Shown here: positions 10,833 to 15,702 of the stretch, in pieces
How positions within the stretch are numbered: position 1 is the first letter of the stretch
Layout of the letters: each line of letters starts with the position of its first letter
NCBI GenBank assembly: GCA_025201705.1
Contig: MU617333.1
Coordinates: 1 to 15,702, forward strand
Direction of reading: 5' to 3'
Source: Dissophora ornata
Taxonomy: Eukaryota > Mortierellomycota > Mortierellomycetes > Mortierellales > Mortierellaceae
Length of the DNA stretch: 15,702 bases
The notes under the pieces: generated by a model
The model's input: the letters and a program-made list of their open reading frames with translations, nothing else
The model's database searches: none
Told to the model about the DNA's origin: nothing
Position numbers and translations under genes: made by a program

Positions 10833-11044
10833 ATATAGAAAAAGTCAGAGAAAAAAAAAAAAAAAAAGGTCCGCCCACAATAAAGTTTAGAGTTTCTTCA
10901 GCAAGTGCCAGCTGGTCAATGTGTGTTGGGTCGCCGCAAAAACGCGTTTCATCTTGGATAGAGATATCGATTATATTCGAAGCATGCACCTCACGCACCT
11001 TCGGGGGTACATGATTATTATGAGCATAAGGAGGATGCTCTCGA

Positions 11045-11275
11045 CCATGCCACCGCTCTGCTTCCCTCTTTGCTGTGCTCCAATCAATTGCGAGAGTAAT
11101 TTTCCGCGAGAAGGGGGGGCGGGTGCAGACCCTCTTGCAACTCGAGATGATCGCACGCTGTTGATGGTGGTGGTGGTGCTCGTGTATCGGGAGTGCTGCG
11201 TCCCTTCGCCATTCATCCCCTTTGGCGAAGTTCAGAGGGCTGAAAGCAGTCCGGGACATGGCCCATGCCACCGCT
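11045..11275. repeat. 13-bp direct repeat CCATGCCACCGCT, two copies
   Basis: Exact copies at 11045-11057 and 11263-11275, 218 bp apart in the intergenic region before the RRM gene. An exact 13-mer repeat within about 800 bp is unlikely by chance; the copies could be protein-binding sites, but no known factor is recognised. Confidence 0.6.
11204..11230. repeat. 8-bp inverted repeat CTTCGCCA / TGGCGAAG
   Basis: Perfect 8-bp arms at 11204-11211 and 11223-11230 with an 11-base spacer, between the two copies of the 13-bp direct repeat. It could be a dyad binding site or a hairpin if transcribed. Confidence 0.6.
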
Positions 11276-11314
11276 GAAAAAACGTCCTCTCCGCGCCTGG
11301 ACGAACTCTCTCCT

Positions 11315-11339
11315 CCCCCCTCCCATCCCCTGTCTGCCC
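11315..11339 (-). other. G-quadruplex-type motif on the minus strand
   Basis: On the + strand, C runs of 6, 3, 4 and 3 are separated by 1, 2 and 6 bases (11315-11320, 11322-11324, 11327-11330, 11337-11339). The minus strand therefore fits the G3+N1-7 pattern. It lies about 305 bp before the RRM gene start, in C-rich promoter or leader DNA. Whether it folds is unknown. Confidence 0.55.
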
Positions 11340-11643
11340 AACTGCTTTTCCTCACGTAAAAGAACGCTGAATCTGAATGCTGCGTTCTGTCTGTCCATTC
11401 GTCTCCCATCGTCATTAACCATCCGCCTGCTCCCCATCCCTTGCGTTCCTGTACCTCCTTTTGGCTCATGACCACGCCCCAACTCTAGTCCCCCAGGAAA
11501 CAGAGCCCATAGACCACCAGGAAAGCCTCACTCCCCACCCACGGCCTATCCTATCCGCCACTAACACGTCGCTTCCAGCACCGCTCTGCTTGCTGTAACA
11601 ATAACATCCACCGCAACAAACCACAGCCCTATCCCCCCAACAT

Positions 11644-14600
11644 ATGGTGGAGCGCGACATGGCCGCCAATGGTCACCAACCAACGGGCTCAGAAGCGCCC
11701 AGCCCCTTCTTCATGAAGCCACTCACTCACACACCTGACTACCGTTTTAACCTCTACGTGAAGGGCCTCGACCCCACCATGACGACTAGGGGGCTCTATG
11801 AGCTCTTTAAACCGTAAGCACTAACTATCCTTGGTCGACAAGATCTTGACATAGACACACACATCAAAAGACATCGTCCTCCTGTGTATTCAACACCTCT
11901 CTCTCTCTCTCTGCTGCCTCTCACATGTCGCCTCTTGTGGCTGAAGATACGGAAACATCCTAGCCTGCAAAACTATTTCAGATACTGAGACGGGATCATG
12001 CAGAGGCGGCTTTGTTCTGTTCGATAACCAGGAAAGCTGCGCCGAGGCTCGCAGGGCATTTACTCAGCAGGGACTCTATGTCACTATCGCTCATGAATCA
12101 GCTTCCATCAAAAGCCTGCCTGTCGAGATCTCATCGCCAGATATCAAGCCAGAGGTACCAGAGGTAATCCCCCCCTCCGCTGTTTTGCTTCTAGACGTGG
12201 CAAGAGAGATATATATACACACGGCATGCAATATACCATGAGTTGCTGATAATCTTACCACTATCGGCAGTTTGATAGCAGCGAAGCATTCCCCAGTCTC
12301 CCATCTAAACCCGCCAAGAAGAAGCCGCAAAAGAAAAAGATATCAGCTTCAAAAGCGTCACAGGCACCGTCAACGACATCATTGAAATCGCCTATTCCGC
12401 CCCAACAGACCAGTAATCAAGCAGACTCAACCCAGTCCAATGAGTCCAATGAGTCCAATGCGTCCAATCATCTCAATGATCATAAAATCAATGGTTCTAA
12501 CACCAATGGCCCCAGCGATCGCAGACATGAAGACGAGATATGCTTGATTGCATCTACCGAGCTCTCTAATGATTTAAAGCAGGGGCCGAGTGCGTCATCG
12601 CCAAGGGGCTCTGACACAAATGGCGGATTTATTCTGGGCCAGTCCTACCTTGATTTCGACAGCGGTTTTATTGGAACTCATCACCAGTATCTGTCCGAGG
12701 GTTACAACAATATCGGTGGATTTGAGCGATCCCAATCCTTCCTGAATGAGAAGCCTTATATGAGCGTTGATGATATTGACAGATACATGGTGAGATATTT
12801 ACTAGGTCTTTAGCGATGTCGCTTGGGTCGCAGAGCTGTATGTTTATCTGTTTTTTTTTCTTTCTCTCGTAGAACATGCTGGAGATTAACACCGCCTCAG
12901 CTGTGCCCCAAGTGTCCGCCAATATGGATGATGCGCGTCAGCCCATACATGCGAACGGTGCTCATATCTCGAATACCACCATTGATGATTTTATGCTTGA
13001 GGATCGTCCACGGCGAGATTCGACGCTTCATTTCGATAACTTGCCTGAGGGCCTAAAATACCAAGAGTTGTTTGAACTCTGCGCCCAGTAAGTACGCCCT
13101 GGAAGCTGCTGCTGCCAACAAATGTAAATGCCTTGGCGGTGCAAATGGGTCATTCTGCTGACAACTCTCTGTCGTGTCTATACAGATATGGCTCTTTGAT
13201 TCTCACATCGGTCGATATTCGATATATCAACGAAGAGTGCTTCGGTCAGGGGCGAGTGACATTTGAGTCGCACAGGGACTCGACGGTGGCTATGGCGGCT
13301 CTCATGGAGAAAAATTATGTTGTGCGTCATGGAGAAACAGTGGACATTTATCCGACAGAACCTGGCATTGACGACCACCTTTATGACCAGTATTATCAGC
13401 AACATCAGGATCTCCTCCGACTGAATGACTTGGCGCCGTACGGGATGCCAGATGAGACGTTGGCCAACTACCAGCTAGGATTCTTACAAACAACACCCGG
13501 TAATATGCCGTTTGCGCCTCAGATAGGCGAGTCAGATGAGCGAGATCATCTCTGGGAGACACCTATTCCTGATCACCTGTATCATTACCACGCAAATATG
13601 CGCGGTGAATCCAACCCATCCCCGATGGACGTTGACGTGGAGATCTTTTCACAAAGGCACGAAAAGCTTTCGATGTTGGGCATCTCTCCACAGCCTATCT
13701 CACTTTCGCCAGCGTCATCCTCGTCGTCGTCCTTGCAGCCGTCTCACGAATGGGCAGAGCCATCGTCAGAGGTTTCCGGACTCTTGTCATCCGAAGATCA
13801 CCTCTTGCATGAGTTGGCTAGTCAAAATTCTGGGTCAGACCCGTTGGAGAATCTTGACGTTGCTACTGCTTGTCCTGGCAGTTCGTCCAAGTTACTTTCC
13901 TACTCTGACATTGTCAAAGTGCCTCCGAAGCCTACACTTCAGCACAAAGATGACCTTTCAAATCATGACTTGAAGCGAAGAGGAAACACGAACAAATCCC
14001 TGGATGAAAAGGAATACCGACTCAATTTATTCCTAAAGAACCTTGAGCCTACGATGGATGAGTTCAAACTTTACGAACTTTGTGTGCAGTGAGTAGAGAT
14101 GATCAACTCGATCGGTGTTGACTGCTTTACTGCCAAAGCTGGAACATTTTTTTTTGTTACTAATTTGCCTTCCTAACGTACTGTAACGGTGTAGATTTGG
14201 GCCTGTTATGTCCTGCCGTACCATTACAACAAATCATGGCGTGTGTACCGGGCTAGGATTCGTGATGTATATGAGCAATGAAAGCGTTGACCGCGCGATA
14301 CAAGGACTAGGGGAACTCGGCTACCATGCGGAGGTTGCAGTTCAGTCGGCTACAAACAAGCTACGGTGCAAAACTCTTTCTGATATGCTTTTTATTCAGA
14401 ATATTCCTCCTCATATCAAGGAGAACAAGGTAAAAAAAAACACGAACATTTACATTTATTGATGGATAGACGAGGCGACGCATATCACATCCCAAGTACA
14501 GTATGCTGTGTGACCTGACCACCTCCTCTTCTCCTGCTCCATTTTACACAGCTTCGGGACCTGTTTAGACCGTACGCTCTCTTGATGTGTCATATTTTAC

Positions 14601-14854
14601 GGGATCCCAAGACTGGAAAGAGCAGAGGCGTAGGATTTCTAAAGTACGTTATTTGGTCGGCTACTGATATGAATGATAAATGTCGATTGATGGCTCACCC
14701 TGACTGACGTATGTAAATTACGGAAATCTTCATTTGGACGCACTCTAGGATGAAGGATACCAAGGTTGCGGAGCGCTTCATTGAGGAATACCATGGACGC
14801 GTCCTTGGAAAGGACTGGAAATTGCCTTTGCAGGCCTCTCCCGCGAAGCCATAG
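11644..14854 (+). CDS. Four-RRM RNA-binding protein, RBMS/ELAV-like (unnamed)
   Basis: Probable single-stranded RNA-binding protein; target and compartment are not evident. Exons: 11644-11813, 11947-12163, 12271-12789, 12873-13087, 13186-14088, 14195-14429, 14552-14643, 14749-14854; all phases agree, giving 818 residues. RRM1 is about 35-110 (RNP2 NLYVKG; RNP1 CRGGFVLF, one residue short). A polar linker has a Lys-rich patch and N/S-rich repeats. RRM2 is about 352-431 (LHFDNL; GQGRVTF, aromatics lost). A second linker, rich in acid and Ser, leads to RRM3 at about 650-727 (NLFLKN; TGLGFVMY) and RRM4 at about 737-818 (LFIQNI; RGVGFLKM), close to the end. RRM3 and RRM4 are adjacent, like the tandem pair of RBMS/MSSP proteins, and RRM1 and RRM3 are clearly related (PTM...LYEL, CKTI/CRTI). 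Met1 has a poor start context; Met6 (ATG 11659, G at -3) is an alternative. RRM assignment is firm, orthology is not. Confidence 0.88.
12435..12470 (+). repeat. 9-bp minisatellite (GTCCAATGA-type, four units)
   Basis: Four tandem 9-base units, the first two identical and the last two slightly diverged, encode SNESNESNASN in the linker between RRM1 and RRM2. Unit length divisible by three keeps the frame when copy number changes. Confidence 0.9.
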
Positions 14855-14977
14855 GAGAGAATAACTAGTTAACGTTGTTGTTGGGGGGGAGTTTGCAAAT
14901 ATTGCGTATATATTTGCACACACATTGTATCTTGATTTGCTTTCTTTGACGTCGATCATTTAAATCAATACCTGAAA

Positions 14978-14983
14978 AATAAA
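14978..14983 (+). terminator. Candidate poly(A) signal of the RRM gene
   Basis: AATAAA 124 bp after the stop codon, with a genomic A14 tract starting 11 bp further on. Signal choice is by position only. Confidence 0.45.
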
Positions 14984-15450
14984 AATTACAAACAAAAAAA
15001 AAAAAAAGCGGATTGCTCGTTGGTACAAGTCGCCATGTTATGCTAGACTAGTAGTTATCGAAATGGGGGTTTTTTTTTAGGTTGAAAGGTATAGAGGTAT
15101 AGAAAGGTCCCAAAGACGCGTCTCTCCCACAGCCCATGGATCACGCGGGTAAAGTGGAAAGTATGTCTTCTATTCATGTATATCTATTCATGTACACATT
15201 AATATTTTCAGCTCGAGACATGAAGGGGGCGAGGACTGGATCACCCCCCGAGTTTCGGGAAGGAAGGAAGCTTTTGGTTTATCTCGACGATTCATTTTCT
15301 TCACCTTCTCTCTCTTTATTACCCGCGCGGATGAAACGACGTCCGAGCCGTGTTTAGAAACGGGAGTCTATTTCATTTTTTTCATTTTTCACACAGTAAT
15401 TAATTCTTTTTGTTGGATGAGACTCAAATCTGAGCAGCATTAAAGAATAA

Positions 15451-15474
15451 ACACCCATGTGGTGTAGTGGGTGT
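15451..15474. repeat. 7-bp inverted repeat ACACCCA / TGGGTGT
   Basis: Arms at 15451-15457 and 15468-15474 with a 10-base spacer. An overlapping alternative pairs ACACC (15451-15455) with GGTGT (15461-15465). The surrounding sequence is GT-rich and no function is evident. Confidence 0.45.
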
Positions 15475-15702
15475 GGTGTGGTTTTTTTTGTAAGACATGA
15501 AGATACGTGCGTTCGGGATATTACAAAGCGTTCAAAAAATGCTGGGCGTAAAAAAAGAACAAAACCCTTGCGTTCAAACAAATCAGATGTTTCCCCCCCC
15601 TTTGCTCTGTCTGCTCTGCATATGCAAAACAAAAACAGCGCTGACGCCTTGATGAAAGGGAAGCTTGTACCCTCTATATTTTTTTTTTTCCCTCTCTTTT
15701 TT

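Larger units (their letters stand above)
10833..11643. promoter_or_regulatory. 811-bp intergenic region before the RRM gene
   Basis: No gene is supported here. Just past the allantoinase stop come an A17 tract (10851-10867) and AATAAA (10879-10884). Further on are AAACGCGTTT (10940-10949 area), a CCAAT box (11080-11084), a TGG-rich run (11164-11178), and from about 11281 to 11640 a strongly pyrimidine- and C-rich + strand leading to the ATG of the next gene. A direct repeat, an inverted repeat and a G-quadruplex-type motif are listed separately. The length and C-richness suit a promoter plus 5' leader. Confidence 0.5.
14855..15702. other. Downstream region without a supported gene
   Basis: 848 bp after the RRM gene stop. 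It begins with AATAAA (14978-14983), 124 bp past the stop, followed by an A14 tract (14994-15007), a plausible 3' end. Beyond are T runs (15070-15078, 15481-15488, near 15681), a second AATAAA (15446-15451) and a 7-bp inverted repeat (15451-15474). Short open frames on both strands show no family signature and no convincing splice context, so none is called. A minus-strand gene ending here, or the promoter of a gene to the right, cannot be excluded. Confidence 0.5.

Noticed and set aside
11113..11123. Second G-quadruplex on the + strand (G7-C-G3)
   Set aside because: At most three G tracts can be formed, so the four-tract rule is not satisfied.
10747..11475. 242-codon open frame on the minus strand over the allantoinase 3' end and intergenic DNA
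   Set aside because: It translates the A17 tract as polyPhe and the TGG run as polyHis, has no family signature, and overlaps the C-terminal exon of a certain gene.
15136..15357. Possible small + strand ORF of 73 codons after the RRM gene
   Set aside because: Composition is low complexity, no domain or conserved motif is visible, and its flanks show no clear promoter or splice structure.
15354..15632. Possible 92-codon minus-strand ORF near the right edge
   Set aside because: No recognisable motif; it runs through homopolymer-rich DNA. A real minus-strand gene would need transcript support.
1..15702. CRISPR arrays, tRNA/rRNA genes, transposons or terminal repeats
   Set aside because: No regularly spaced repeats, no cloverleaf-type sequence, no transposase or reverse transcriptase frame, and no long terminal or inverted repeats were seen by eye; a covariance-model and repeat search would settle it.

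Overview
The window looks like an intron-rich nuclear genome segment from a filamentous, early-diverging fungus. The codon use and the many short introns (49 to 162 nt, nearly all with GTRNGN-type donors and pyrimidine-rich or AG-proximal acceptors) suggest Mucoromycota, perhaps Mortierellomycotina. The lineage is an inference; the eukaryotic nature is plain from spliced reading frames encoding CAF-1 and dynactin subunits. All four genes I can support lie on the + strand, are single-copy core genes, and show no operon or cluster relationship.

Layout. (1) 249-3607: the large subunit of chromatin assembly factor 1 (p150/Cac1), 7 exons, 946 residues, with an MCB-like ACGCGT box upstream. (2) 3841-8792: dynactin p150Glued, 8 exons, 1378 residues, with CAP-Gly domain, polyQ tract, coiled coils and dynactin domain. 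(3) 9130-10832: allantoinase, 4 exons, 458 residues, with all metal ligands present. (4) 11644-14854: a four-RRM RNA-binding protein, 8 exons, 818 residues, which I do not recognise as a named orthologue but which resembles the RBMS/MSSP and ELAV type of tandem-RRM protein. Each joined model keeps one open reading frame across all its junctions.

The intergenic stretches hold putative AATAAA signals, genomic A-tracts near gene ends, a TATA-like box before the dynactin gene, a CT tract before allantoinase, and an 811-bp interval before the RRM gene with a 13-bp direct repeat, an 8-bp inverted repeat and a minus-strand G-quadruplex-type motif. The last ~850 bp contain no gene I can support.

The genes serve separate housekeeping jobs: replication-coupled histone deposition, dynein transport, purine nitrogen recycling and RNA binding. 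I did not find a novel system such as a defence island or mobile element. The best unusual signal is inside the RRM gene, where three of four RRM domains are interrupted by an intron at exactly the same codon and phase.
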